In this document: positions 1 to 7,059 of the stretch, piece after piece
Layout: every line of letters begins with the position of its first letter
How positions within the stretch are numbered: position 1 is the stretch's first letter
Assembly: GCA_963663365.2 (NCBI GenBank)
Contig: CAXXIH010000001.1
Coordinates: 1,612,001 to 1,676,000, forward strand
Length of the DNA: 64,000 nucleotides
Source of the DNA: G963663365 sp963663365
GTDB lineage: Bacteria > Hinthialibacterota > Hinthialibacteria > Hinthialibacterales > G963663365
Direction of reading: 5' to 3'
The notes under the pieces: model-generated
The model's database searches: none
The model's input: only the letters and a program-made list of their open reading frames with translations
What the model was told of the DNA's origin: nothing
Program-made: the position numbers and the translations under genes

Positions 1-759
1 AATGTTCCCATCTTTTTGGCCAATTGTCTTAAAAACATCATTCTGTTTGTCTATCGTTCTGACGTCATAGGCTGAAAAAATCCAGCTAAGAAGCTGAGAG
101 TTGTGGTTGGCAAAATTCCTCAACCAGGGCAATGCTTTAGGAAGGATATATTCGATATCGCCGCTATCCGTGAGATAGGGTCTCCTCGTCCGGTTGTTGT
201 TAAGCGGGCTCAGGCGCTCCAGTGCCACCGAGTTGTTGATAAAATCATTTGAGCAGAATTGCAGCAGAAGCAGGTCCGGCTCAATCGCATCAATATACTC
301 ATCGGCAATCATGAATTCTTGCAGAGTACCGTATCCCACCACGCCGTAGGCAAAGATTTCGGCGTTCATCAAATCGCCTAAGTGTGCATAATAAGTTTTA
401 TCGTTGGACACATCTTTGGCATGAGTAAAGGAATCACCAATTACGAGTATTTTCGTCTTTTCGGTTTTGGGATTGCCGAACAATCGAAATCCCCGCCCGT
501 CTGTCGACATATCTACCTGATAAGGTGTGCCGCCTGCATCGGCCTTGCTGCCCCGCCAGATATAATTTTTTGCAGCCTTCCAACCCAAACGGTCATCCAT
601 TTCGTATTCAAAATGGTCGCGGCCCTTGATATGGCCATAAGCGTGCTTGAGCCTCACTGCAACCTCAAAGGCGGATATGGTGAATAAGAGGGATAGTATT
701 GCCAGCCCGGTATTAACTGCCGCCGGATGTTGTTTGAGTTTTTGAAATAGTCCTTTCAT
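1..759 (-). CDS. SGNH/GDSL hydrolase-like protein, 3' end outside window
   Basis: This is the first 253 codons of a gene that runs off the left edge without a stop. It starts at the ATG at 759-757. The N-terminus has one membrane segment (about residues 17-33), followed by a predicted extracytoplasmic domain. A GDSFTHA motif near residue 109 matches SGNH block I with its catalytic serine, and LLLLQFCSNDF about 65 residues later resembles block III with its Asn-Asp. Membrane-anchored SGNH proteins of this kind often add or remove acyl groups on surface polysaccharides, which fits the glycan cluster to the right. The catalytic His block lies beyond the window. The family assignment is good; the substrate is unknown. 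Confidence 0.7.
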   Translation of the reverse strand, partial: MKGLFQKLKQHPAAVNTGLAILSLLFTISAFEVAVRLKHAYGHIKGRDHFEYEMDDRLGWKAAKNYIWRGSKADAGGTPYQVDMSTDGRGFRLFGNPKTEKTKILVIGDSFTHAKDVSNDKTYYAHLGDLMNAEIFAYGVVGYGTLQEFMIADEYIDAIEPDLLLLQFCSNDFINNSVALERLSPLNNNRTRRPYLTDSGDIEYILPKALPWLRNFANHNSQLLSWIFSAYDVRTIDKQNDVFKTIGQKDGNI

Positions 760-947
760 TGTGGAAAACGAATCTGGTTTGAAACAGAATCAAAAAGCTA
801 TCTGGGAAATCCGGATTGAAAGCAGTCGCCTGGCCGGGCGCGAATATCTTCTGCTAACAGGCTGTTGCTGATGTCGCTGGAATACTCTACATGGATGCTG
901 ATACTGGTCTTCCGCAAAGTTCTCCACATACCCGTGCCCTTTTGTTT

Positions 948-1301
948 CTACGCTTTGCCTTTCTTCTTCCCCTTCTTCATCACAGCCGCAAGAACATCCC
1001 TGATGAGCATGTCGCCGTGCTCTTCAAGCCACCGGGCCTCTTTCATGCTTGGCATTTCAGGAATGTCCATATCAGGCATAAGGTCAGAGGGCTGGACTCC
1101 GAGAGCCGAAGCGAGGCCGGCTATGACCTCCAGAGTCGGCGATTTATGGCCGTTCTCCAGTTCGGAGAGGTATTTCACGTGGATGCTGGCGGTGTGCGCG
1201 AGGCTTTGCTGGGTCATTCCCATGCCCTTCCGCACAGCCTGAAGCCTATTGCCAAACTTTTTTCGGAACTCTAAGTCTCGCATTTCAAGCAGATTAGGCA
1301 T
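948..1301 (-). CDS. XRE-family helix-turn-helix regulator
   Basis: This is a 117-residue DNA-binding protein. Residues about 15-72 form an XRE/Cro-type helix-turn-helix (RLQAVRKGMGMTQQSLAHTA, then YLSELENGHKSPTLEVI). The C-terminus is charged and ends in a Lys/Gly-rich tail. The open frame extends further upstream, but the ATG at 1301 has a strong AGGAGGGG ribosome site just before it, so that start is chosen. It follows a string of six tightly coupled small genes on the same strand and is separated from them by a promoter with a perfect inverted repeat. It is probably an autorepressor, and possibly the regulator of the small-gene operon. The target is inferred, not shown. Confidence 0.85.
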   Translation of the reverse strand: MPNLLEMRDLEFRKKFGNRLQAVRKGMGMTQQSLAHTASIHVKYLSELENGHKSPTLEVIAGLASALGVQPSDLMPDMDIPEMPSMKEARWLEEHGDMLIRDVLAAVMKKGKKKGKA

Positions 1302-1343
1302 GGCACCCCTCCTCGGCAAGTTTTTGGCGCTTGAAGGTAGTCT

Positions 1344-1391
1344 ATAGGTTATATATAATAGATTGTAGAATAACCTATGGGCTAAGGTCAA
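1344..1391 (-). promoter_or_regulatory. Promoter with perfect 9-bp inverted repeat upstream of XRE gene
   Basis: Read on the minus strand, TTGACC (1391-1386), an 18-bp spacer and TACAAT (1367-1362) form a plausible sigma-70 promoter. A perfect inverted repeat, ATAGGTTAT (1344-1352) and ATAACCTAT (1370-1378), places one arm in the spacer and the other just downstream of the -10 box. Arm centres are 26 bp apart. This is the layout of a repressor operator, most simply for the XRE protein encoded downstream. The right arm also covers the stop codon of the preceding small gene. Confidence 0.55.
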
Positions 1392-1515
1392 CACAAGCCG
1401 GTTGGCCGCAAAAAACGCCCGCCCACAGTCCAACGATTAGCATCAATCCGAGAACTGCACCGATTGACAACTTCATTGTTTCTTTCAGGAAATCCTTTGC
1501 CCTCTCCAAGCCCAT
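1375..1515 (-). CDS. Small single-pass membrane protein (46 aa)
   Basis: This is a short ORF: ATG at 1515, TAG at 1377-1375. It encodes 46 residues with a charged start (MGLERAKDFLKETMK) and then one hydrophobic segment at about residues 17-36 (SIGAVLGLMLIVGLWAGVFC). GAGGCGA lies seven bases before the ATG. It starts 16 bases after the previous small gene and is last in the coupled series before the XRE promoter. The function is unknown. The evidence is the coding-like membrane segment, ribosome site and operon position. Confidence 0.5.
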   Translation of the reverse strand: MGLERAKDFLKETMKLSIGAVLGLMLIVGLWAGVFCGQPACVDLSP

Positions 1516-1531
1516 TCACTTCGCCTCATTT

Positions 1532-1693
1532 TCAACAACCAACTCTCAAACGATCCAGCATCGGAAGATCCTTGCACGCCTCTGATAGAACGCTTGGAGG
1601 ATGTGTAGCCAAAGGGTTTCCGAAGAGGCACAAAAACACAAACGCCAATACAATCCCGGCTGCAAATGCCAACACGACATGCTTCCAATTCAT
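1532..1693 (-). CDS. Small single-pass membrane protein (53 aa)
   Basis: The ATG at 1693-1691 overlaps the TGA stop of the upstream 145-residue gene by an ATGA junction, a classic sign of translational coupling. The product has 53 residues with one membrane segment near the N-terminus (about residues 6-25, VVLAFAAGIVLAFVFLCLFG) and a short polar tail. A longer ORF in another frame at 1485-1697 starts at nearly the same place but has no membrane segment or protein-like composition. The coupled frame is therefore preferred. The function is unknown. Confidence 0.55.
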   Translation of the reverse strand: MNWKHVVLAFAAGIVLAFVFLCLFGNPLATHPPSVLSEACKDLPMLDRLRVGC

Positions 1694-2127
1694 CCATTGC
1701 CCCTCCTCTTTCTGATGATGACCTTCACACGATCTCCAGAGTTGAAAGGAATCTCACGCACATGTGGCCATACAAAACGAAAGAACATGAAATTGTCCGT
1801 CCATCTGCTGAGACGACAGTCCTGCAATGTCACTACGTTTCCAAAGATACGCCCCTGAAAATCAAACATACCATCAAATGACAACTCACTATCGCTATCG
1901 CGGCGTTTTCCTCTCTCCACAATCAGAACTTCTACATCATCCTGGATTTCAAATGGAATCTCCCTGATCTTTTCATGCTTGAACCTGAAGACAAGCCCGA
2001 CCTCTTTGCTGTTACCCAAAAGTCCAGAATCAAGTCGCTTGTCGATCAAATCAAAGGTGACAGAATTCGCACCAAATCTGCCCTGGAAGTGAGAAAGCTT
2101 TCCTTCAAACTTCAATTCTCTTGCCAC
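1690..2127 (-). CDS. Small protein with two tandem copies of one domain
   Basis: This 145-residue soluble protein begins on the base after the stop of the upstream gene. It contains a clear internal duplication. Residues about 4-74 (ELKFEGKLSHFQGRFGANSV..., ending REIPFEIQDDVEVLIVERGK) align with about 80-143 (ELSFDGMFDFQGRIFGNVV..., ending REIPFNSGDRVKVIIRKRRG). Each half has alternating hydrophobic residues typical of a small beta-barrel, a shared FQGR.FG motif and a shared REIPF...D.V.V motif. The fold suggests nucleic-acid or partner binding, but no family is recognised. It ends in an ATGA overlap with the next small gene. Confidence 0.75.
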   Translation of the reverse strand: MARELKFEGKLSHFQGRFGANSVTFDLIDKRLDSGLLGNSKEVGLVFRFKHEKIREIPFEIQDDVEVLIVERGKRRDSDSELSFDGMFDFQGRIFGNVVTLQDCRLSRWTDNFMFFRFVWPHVREIPFNSGDRVKVIIRKRRGNG

Positions 2128-2400
2128 TCACTTCCCCCTCCTCATCACGACTTCGTCCGTGCTGATGCCAATGATGTCAGAAACAAGATGCATGTTTATG
2201 AAATGATTCCTGGAGCCGTCCTCAGTCTTCTCTTCCACCTCGACCCACTTCATCCAGGGATCGATGTGGCTCAGGATTCCTGTCACAGATTCGCCCTTTT
2301 TTTCTACAGTGATTTTTGTGTTGAGCCTGGCTATGAGGTGCTCGCGGATGTGGTTTCTTCTCTCTCCGCTCCCGTTTGCCGGCTCTTCAATCATTCTCAT
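2128..2400 (-). CDS. Small beta-barrel protein resembling LSm/Hfq
   Basis: This is a 90-residue protein. After a polar N-terminus, residues about 18-80 read like an Sm-like fold. NHIREHLIARLNTKITVE would be the N-terminal helix and first strand, GILSHIDPWMKWVEVEE resembles the Sm1 pattern (G...D..M..V), and RNHFINMHLVSDIIG resembles the Sm2 strand pair. It overlaps the upstream gene by 14 bases and abuts the downstream gene with no gap, so it is part of a coupled operon. The LSm assignment is a pattern match by eye and remains uncertain. If correct, the protein would bind RNA as a ring. Confidence 0.6.
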   Translation of the reverse strand: MRMIEEPANGSGERRNHIREHLIARLNTKITVEKKGESVTGILSHIDPWMKWVEVEEKTEDGSRNHFINMHLVSDIIGISTDEVVMRRGK

Positions 2401-2590
2401 TCACCTTCTTCTTGTTTATTAGATCATGTTCTATCCTGCCGAACCATCCGAAAAGGAAAAAACCGAACATCATAATTACGACACCAATCATTCTTGCTGG
2501 GCCTTCGCCAATAACAAATCCGATTGCACCTATTACAATCATTAAGCAGATCGGAATGGCCATAATCTGGACCTTTTTGAGTTCTTCCAT
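2387..2590 (-). CDS. Small two-pass membrane protein
   Basis: This is a 67-residue protein starting at the ATG at 2590, one base after the TAA of the upstream AbrB-like gene. The open frame could begin 11 codons earlier, but that would lie inside the upstream gene, and GAGGGTG precedes this ATG. Two hydrophobic segments (about residues 9-28 and 33-52, IGVVIMMFGFFLFGWFG) are joined by a short GEGPAR loop. The tail is charged. The stop overlaps the start of the LSm-like gene. The function is unknown; it is presumably an inner-membrane partner of the coupled genes. Confidence 0.6.
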   Translation of the reverse strand: MEELKKVQIMAIPICLMIVIGAIGFVIGEGPARMIGVVIMMFGFFLFGWFGRIEHDLINKKKVNEND

Positions 2591-2591
2591 T

Positions 2592-2741
2592 TTACACCCT
2601 CTTCTCCCGCTTGATCCGGACAAGCTGAACGTCGAACTGGTCGTGCACCTTCAATTTCTGCCGTTCTACTACTTCACGAGGCACCGTGATAACGTAGGTA
2701 TGGCCTGTAAGCCATAATCGGCCTTTTAGCCTTATAGCCAT
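2592..2741 (-). CDS. AbrB/SpoVT (MazE-like) DNA-binding protein, 49 aa
   Basis: This is a short ORF: ATG at 2741, TAA at 2594-2592. The 49 residues contain the swapped-hairpin AbrB signature YVITVPREVVERQKLKVHDQFDVQL, interrupted here only for description: strand, VPREV turn, short helix, then a strand beginning at D34. Proteins of this size act as transition-state regulators or as the DNA-binding part of an antitoxin. TGAGG lies five bases upstream of the ATG. It is the first gene of the small coupled operon and probably regulates it. No toxin nuclease (VapC/MazF type) is seen downstream, so a classical toxin-antitoxin role is not supported. Confidence 0.7.
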   Translation of the reverse strand: MAIRLKGRLWLTGHTYVITVPREVVERQKLKVHDQFDVQLVRIKREKRV

Positions 2742-2942
2742 ACTGCCTCAATGGCGTGGCGTGGTATTTAAGGGTTTGGATAGGCGAATATGTATTTTCA
2801 AGAAAACAGATAACTCATGTTATCGATATTATTTTCCATAAATATCGCAAGTCCTATGCAAAATATTATGCAAAGACCTTATCTAGTTCTCTTCGACAAG
2901 CGCATATAAAATGCTGATGCATCACTCGTTAGGAATATTTGC
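2742..2942 (-). promoter_or_regulatory. Upstream region of small-gene operon with short palindrome
   Basis: This AT-rich 200-bp gap precedes the AbrB-like gene. GATAAC and GTTATC (2809-2814 and 2819-2824) form a 6-bp palindrome with a 4-bp spacer, about 70-80 bp before the start codon. It could be an operator. No convincing sigma-70 promoter was found; CTTAAATAC about 25 bp before the ATG is the only box-like feature. Evidence is weak. Confidence 0.25.
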
Positions 2943-4157
2943 TTATTGCCTCTCTAAAGTGTGTTCTTCACCTGCCAATATCACATCGTATATTTTTTGT
3001 GCAATTATCTGCGTTGCAACATGGTTCACGTGGCAAAAATCTAGATAGTACTCTTCGTCATTAGTATTACGTCCATCATATATTCCGGACAGATCATGGG
3101 AATTTAACCCATTTAACTTTGCATCTTCCAGGCCTTCTTTCAATTTTGGGTATCCTATATCAAATGCTATATCCAAACCGGGCATGATCAATAGCTGATT
3201 TTCAGAAATCCATCTTTCGTACTCTGTTGGTTTTTTCAAGGTGAAAACAACTGGCTGTAATAAGTGATAGAACTTACCGTTCCGCTCCACAACATAATTG
3301 TTCGCCTTCATTAATGCATTGCAATACCGATCCTTTGCATTCTTGACATTGTTAATTAATTTTTCTTTGTCAGTAATATTCGCAGGCGGTTCATGACTAT
3401 AGACATCGAACAATATACGCACGGTTGCGCTATGTTCATTGTACTTGAGATAAATACTATGCATCCAGCTTTTGATTTTATTCATTTTACGAGCTCCACC
3501 AAAACGATCATCTCCAGGCAACCATCCCCTTTTGTTCCCGTTATAAATAGAGTAGAAAACTTCATTGCATCCATCATAAAAGATGACAATATCACCGCTG
3601 CCCACTTCAACTTGAATGAGCCGATCCGTTTGCTGTGCCGCATTCATAGATGGAAATCCATAATTTTCGACTAAATAAGTAGAAGGAAATTCAGAATTAA
3701 GCATACGTTGCAGACAACTGGCAATTGTATATTGGTCAGGGACAGATATATTAAATATTGTCGAGCCGCCGAAAAGAAGAACTCTTGCCTTCCAATCTTC
3801 CGGGTGGTCGGTTGTTAAGCGTTTTTGACCAACAATGTTTATATACTCACCTGAAAAGTCTTTCGGTACAAGATAGATTGTACCATCGGGATTGCTTGCA
3901 CCAATAATACATTTGTTTGATTCACTTAAAAATTCATCACAAAAATAGTCAGCATTCTCATAAGGTTTAGGACGGCTTGCACGAAAATCCTTTCGCGAAA
4001 CAAATTTTATTGGAGGATTGACATTTTCATATATTCGAAATCCTCCTTCAATGAAAATGGAACACATAAGGATACTGAAAGCCGAGATTGCGACGTTGAT
4101 TAGAATATTGAGAATTTGTGATTTCGTTGGTTTCATTTTTTGCTCATAGAAAGGCAT
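2943..4157 (-). CDS. Membrane-anchored SGNH hydrolase-like protein
   Basis: A 404-residue protein is predicted if translation begins at MPFYEQ (4157); a later ATG at 4136 is equally possible and neither has a strong ribosome site. One membrane segment near residues 16-37 is followed by an extracytoplasmic domain. The VLLFGGSTIF motif (about residue 130) is SGNH block I with the nucleophile Ser, GDIVIFYDGCNE (about 188-199) resembles block III, and DFCHVNHVATQIIAQKIYD near the C-terminus supplies the Asp-x-x-His catalytic pair. Such proteins usually act on acyl groups of exopolysaccharide or O-antigen. It is AT-rich like the glycan cluster it leads and is related in layout to the partial gene at the left edge. 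Confidence 0.75.
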   Translation of the reverse strand: MPFYEQKMKPTKSQILNILINVAISAFSILMCSIFIEGGFRIYENVNPPIKFVSRKDFRASRPKPYENADYFCDEFLSESNKCIIGASNPDGTIYLVPKDFSGEYINIVGQKRLTTDHPEDWKARVLLFGGSTIFNISVPDQYTIASCLQRMLNSEFPSTYLVENYGFPSMNAAQQTDRLIQVEVGSGDIVIFYDGCNEVFYSIYNGNKRGWLPGDDRFGGARKMNKIKSWMHSIYLKYNEHSATVRILFDVYSHEPPANITDKEKLINNVKNAKDRYCNALMKANNYVVERNGKFYHLLQPVVFTLKKPTEYERWISENQLLIMPGLDIAFDIGYPKLKEGLEDAKLNGLNSHDLSGIYDGRNTNDEEYYLDFCHVNHVATQIIAQKIYDVILAGEEHTLERQ

Positions 4158-4606
4158 AGTATAATTATGTCTTTCAATGCACCTTCGTCTCCTTATCGCT
4201 TGGATGATTCTATATTCGAGAACCGTCAAAAAGAGACTCGGCGAGAGTCAATTTGGCTTTTCATTAGCAAGCCTTTTTGCCTCTAGCATATCTCTTATCC
4301 TGTCACCACTTACTTATTTCGCACAATTGCCATTTAACAATTTCATACACATATGTTGCTCTATCCTCTTTATAAGTCCCACGCTCCATTATTTTTCATT
4401 CCATAATACAACATAGATATTCTGAATGATATTATTTCATAATTACAGATGTGTCAATAGAACTAATCAGCCGCTCTATGAAGCACTTGAATGAAGTGCT
4501 TAATGAACATTGTCAATTTTGATGTATTCATCATATTTGACTGCTCGAATATTTTATTTGGCCTCTTTTCACCCCGTTAGCTGAATTCATCCAGAAACTA
4601 TCCCTT
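4158..4606. other. Non-coding gap between SGNH and methyltransferase genes
   Basis: About 450 AT-rich bases with only chance ORFs. The part near 4160-4420 is the upstream region of the SGNH gene and could hold its promoter. No repeat, RNA gene or strong terminator stands out. Confidence 0.5.
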
Positions 4607-5482
4607 CTACTTTTCGAACACCAATACGTCTTGAAAATAAGCACCTGGAATCTCTTTCCAATTCCCCTGATAATGTTCTATAATTTTCAGCCCTGTGCTA
4701 TCAATCAAATGAGCCAATCCTGCTTCAGTCACACCAATCGCACTTTCCGGAATCCTTGTCCACTCGGGTGAAAACCACATTCTTGATCCATGCGCGGAGC
4801 TGTTAAAAATCCAGCGCGTTTGCTTAGTCGCATGAAACGCTCCTTCTTGGTCCTTCCTAGATTCAAGTCCATGTCGATAGGTTTCGTCCAATAGAAAAAA
4901 TGTCACAATTGCCTTTCCATTTTGCTTAAGTACACGGCTCAGTTCGCTGAAGTAAAAAACGGCATCTTCCTCGCCCAAATGAGTCCACACCGACAACGCT
5001 AAAACCAAGTCAACACTTTCACTTTCAATGGGCCATCGTGCATGCATTTCAGCCTGCCTGGGAGCATAAAAAGGATTTCGTGTATTGATATGTAGGAATT
5101 CGAAATCTACAGAAGAATAATGATCAGAACAGAAGTTGATGTCATCTTTCATAATATCAATGCCAATATATTTCCCTCCTTTTATAAAAGGTTCACATGC
5201 AATTGCCAACAAGCCAGTACCACATCCTATTTCCAGTATTTTATTACCCTCATATTTGTCTAGGTGAAGATATATTAATGTCTGGAATATTCCAATTACA
5301 TGCGCCCATTCTGCATATGCATATTTTCCTCCCCTTCGTCCACTTTCAAAAGGAATTAGACGAATGTTTTTTGTCCTCCGAATATACTTTCGATCAAGTG
5401 GAATATATTGCTGGTCGAGCCAGTGATAGTAATATCGGGCGATTGCACAGCGTATTTTATCGAATGATTCCTTCAGATTCAT
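4607..5482 (-). CDS. Class I SAM-dependent methyltransferase
   Basis: This is a 291-residue cytoplasmic protein. The central Rossmann domain shows motif I ILEIGCGTGLLAIAC (about residues 84-98), an acidic residue ending strand 2 (YIGIDIMKDDI), motif IV DLVLALSVWTHLGEED, and a post-helix strand ALVTFFLLDET-like segment (GKAIVTFFLLDE). This matches the Methyltransf_11/25 group, whose members methylate small molecules, sugars or lipids. Its position beside two sulfotransferases and a glycan ABC exporter suggests methylation of a surface polysaccharide. The acceptor cannot be read from sequence. It lies 42 bases downstream of the sulfotransferase gene on the same strand. Confidence 0.85.
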   Translation of the reverse strand: MNLKESFDKIRCAIARYYYHWLDQQYIPLDRKYIRRTKNIRLIPFESGRRGGKYAYAEWAHVIGIFQTLIYLHLDKYEGNKILEIGCGTGLLAIACEPFIKGGKYIGIDIMKDDINFCSDHYSSVDFEFLHINTRNPFYAPRQAEMHARWPIESESVDLVLALSVWTHLGEEDAVFYFSELSRVLKQNGKAIVTFFLLDETYRHGLESRKDQEGAFHATKQTRWIFNSSAHGSRMWFSPEWTRIPESAIGVTEAGLAHLIDSTGLKIIEHYQGNWKEIPGAYFQDVLVFEK

Positions 5483-5524
5483 ATTATCTCTTTCTTGTCA
5501 GAACAATTGTCACTCTTGTATACT

Positions 5525-6265
5525 TCAAATATATTTGTTTTCAGATATTCTTTTCTGTCGCTTCGCTAGGGCATTATCATACAACTCCATATCCCGAGCA
5601 TGAACAGACGCGACTTGTTCTATGAAGGCTTCATCAATCTCATCGTCTTGCCTATTTCGGTTTCGGACATTAAGTTTTTGTGGAATAATACTGGCATGCA
5701 AGAATTTCCGTATGAAGTATTCAAAATCTTCATTATAATGTTCAGTAATTCCTATGAACTCGAAGTAATCGATTGAAAATCCCCAGAGGAATTGCCAATA
5801 CATATCTCTAAGTTCAGGGCCAAGGCAGAATCTTTCCATAGACCAATTTTCTTCAATAAACTTACGGTGGAGCGGCGCAGAACTCCGCGAATTGTAACTT
5901 CTTTTCCAGTAAAAATAGTGTGATATGATCCTTTCAACAGGGTGCCTCATCCATGTAATAAACTTAATATCTTGCTTATCTGCCAACAGTAAATACTTAA
6001 TTGGCAAGAAATGGCCATGAATACACTCAATGTTAGCTGGGATTTCTTCTTCGATATTTAGAGCAGATTGTAGTGCGCCTTTATTTCTTTTTAACCTATC
6101 TGTATTAACTGGTAAGTCTCCATAGTCTCTGAGGAATTTGCTTTTAAAATGGTTCTCCAACACAGCTGCGAAACTTGTTCCTGCAGTCTTGGGTAAATGT
6201 AAAGATATTATCATTTGTCCAGTCTTACCTCGAGAAGCATTTATATTTAATAGCATAGCCCTCAT
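5525..6265 (-). CDS. Sulfotransferase family protein (glycan type)
   Basis: This is a 246-residue protein. LHLPKTAGTSFAAVLENHF near the N-terminus is the 5'-phosphosulfate loop that binds PAPS, and FITWMRHPVERIISHYFYW (about residues 107-125) is the 3'-phosphate motif with the expected Arg and Ser. This arrangement is that of the Sulfotransfer_2 family, which sulfates carbohydrate chains. The start could also be ATG 6256 or ATG 6214; the last begins directly before the PAPS loop. It is one of three sulfotransferase domains within 15 kb, so the glycan made here is probably sulfated. It sits between the exporter ATPase gene and the methyltransferase gene. Confidence 0.85.
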   Translation of the reverse strand: MRAMLLNINASRGKTGQMIISLHLPKTAGTSFAAVLENHFKSKFLRDYGDLPVNTDRLKRNKGALQSALNIEEEIPANIECIHGHFLPIKYLLLADKQDIKFITWMRHPVERIISHYFYWKRSYNSRSSAPLHRKFIEENWSMERFCLGPELRDMYWQFLWGFSIDYFEFIGITEHYNEDFEYFIRKFLHASIIPQKLNVRNRNRQDDEIDEAFIEQVASVHARDMELYDNALAKRQKRISENKYI

Positions 6266-6334
6266 AGGCTACCTACGGATTAGATTATTCGGTAAAAACA
6301 TCGGTGAGTGTTTTATTAAGATCATTCTCAACGC

Positions 6335-7036
6335 TCAACTTTGTGCCTTTAAATACTGAATGTAATTATGCAACACTTTATTTGTCTCATCTAGCATCTG
6401 CACTTCTCCATGCTCTATCCAAACAACACGATCACAAAGCTCGTGATGAAGTGCGATATTATGAGAAACAAGAACATATGTCTTTTCGGATCGAATCCGC
6501 TCTTTCATAATTTCCACTGATTTTTTTTTGAATGTCTCATCTCCAACACCAAGCAATTCATCTATTAGTACAACATCAGGATCTATATTTAAAACGACCG
6601 AAAAGCCAAGCCTGGCACTCATGCCAGTTGAGTAGCATCGAACCGGCTGCTCAAAGAAATCTCCAATTCCTGAAAATTCTTTGATATCTTCAATCTTTTT
6701 TGCAATATCATCCTGTGACATCCCCAGCAAAAGTCCATTTAAAATTGCATTTTGCCTACCGGATAGGTTTGGAACAAATCCTGACTGAATTGTAAGAAGG
6801 CTGACGCTTGATCCATGATTTAGCAGTTCTCCTGAATCTGGAAGGATGATATTTGCCAAAATTTTCAGAAGCGTGCTCTTTCCTGCTCCATTGCGTCCTA
6901 CCACACCAAGGGTTTCTCCATTATAGAGATCAAAACTCACATTCTTTAAAGCATAATACGTAGAACGTTTGAAAAAACCTTGTATCTGCTTATAGCAAAC
7001 GTCAACATCCCTCAGTGAGATAACTGGCCGGTTCAT
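6335..7036 (-). CDS. Polysaccharide ABC exporter ATP-binding subunit (Wzt/TagH type)
   Basis: This 233-residue ATPase has Walker A GRNGAGKSTLLK (about residues 48-59), the unusual signature CYSTGMSARLGF in place of LSGGQ, and Walker B DVVLIDELLGVGDETF. The STGM signature and the long N-terminal lead (SLRDVDVCYKQIQGFFKRSTYYALKNVSF) are typical of ABC-2 polysaccharide exporters (Wzt, KpsT, TagH, RfbB). It lacks the C-terminal carbohydrate-recognition domain found in long Wzt proteins. It lies 23 bases downstream of its permease gene, and AAAGGT precedes the ATG. Together they would move an undecaprenol-linked glycan across the inner membrane. Confidence 0.93.
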   Translation of the reverse strand: MNRPVISLRDVDVCYKQIQGFFKRSTYYALKNVSFDLYNGETLGVVGRNGAGKSTLLKILANIILPDSGELLNHGSSVSLLTIQSGFVPNLSGRQNAILNGLLLGMSQDDIAKKIEDIKEFSGIGDFFEQPVRCYSTGMSARLGFSVVLNIDPDVVLIDELLGVGDETFKKKSVEIMKERIRSEKTYVLVSHNIALHHELCDRVVWIEHGEVQMLDETNKVLHNYIQYLKAQS

Positions 7037-7059
7037 CTATACATGACCTTTCGATAAGA

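Noticed and set aside
1485..1697. A 70-codon ORF on the minus strand over the same bases as the 53-aa membrane microprotein
   Set aside because: Its start overlaps the upstream stop without coupling and the product lacks any domain or membrane segment; the ATGA-coupled frame is better.
2592..2741. AbrB-like gene as half of a toxin-antitoxin pair
   Set aside because: The next gene is a membrane protein, not a MazF/VapC-like nuclease; no toxin motif was seen in the operon.
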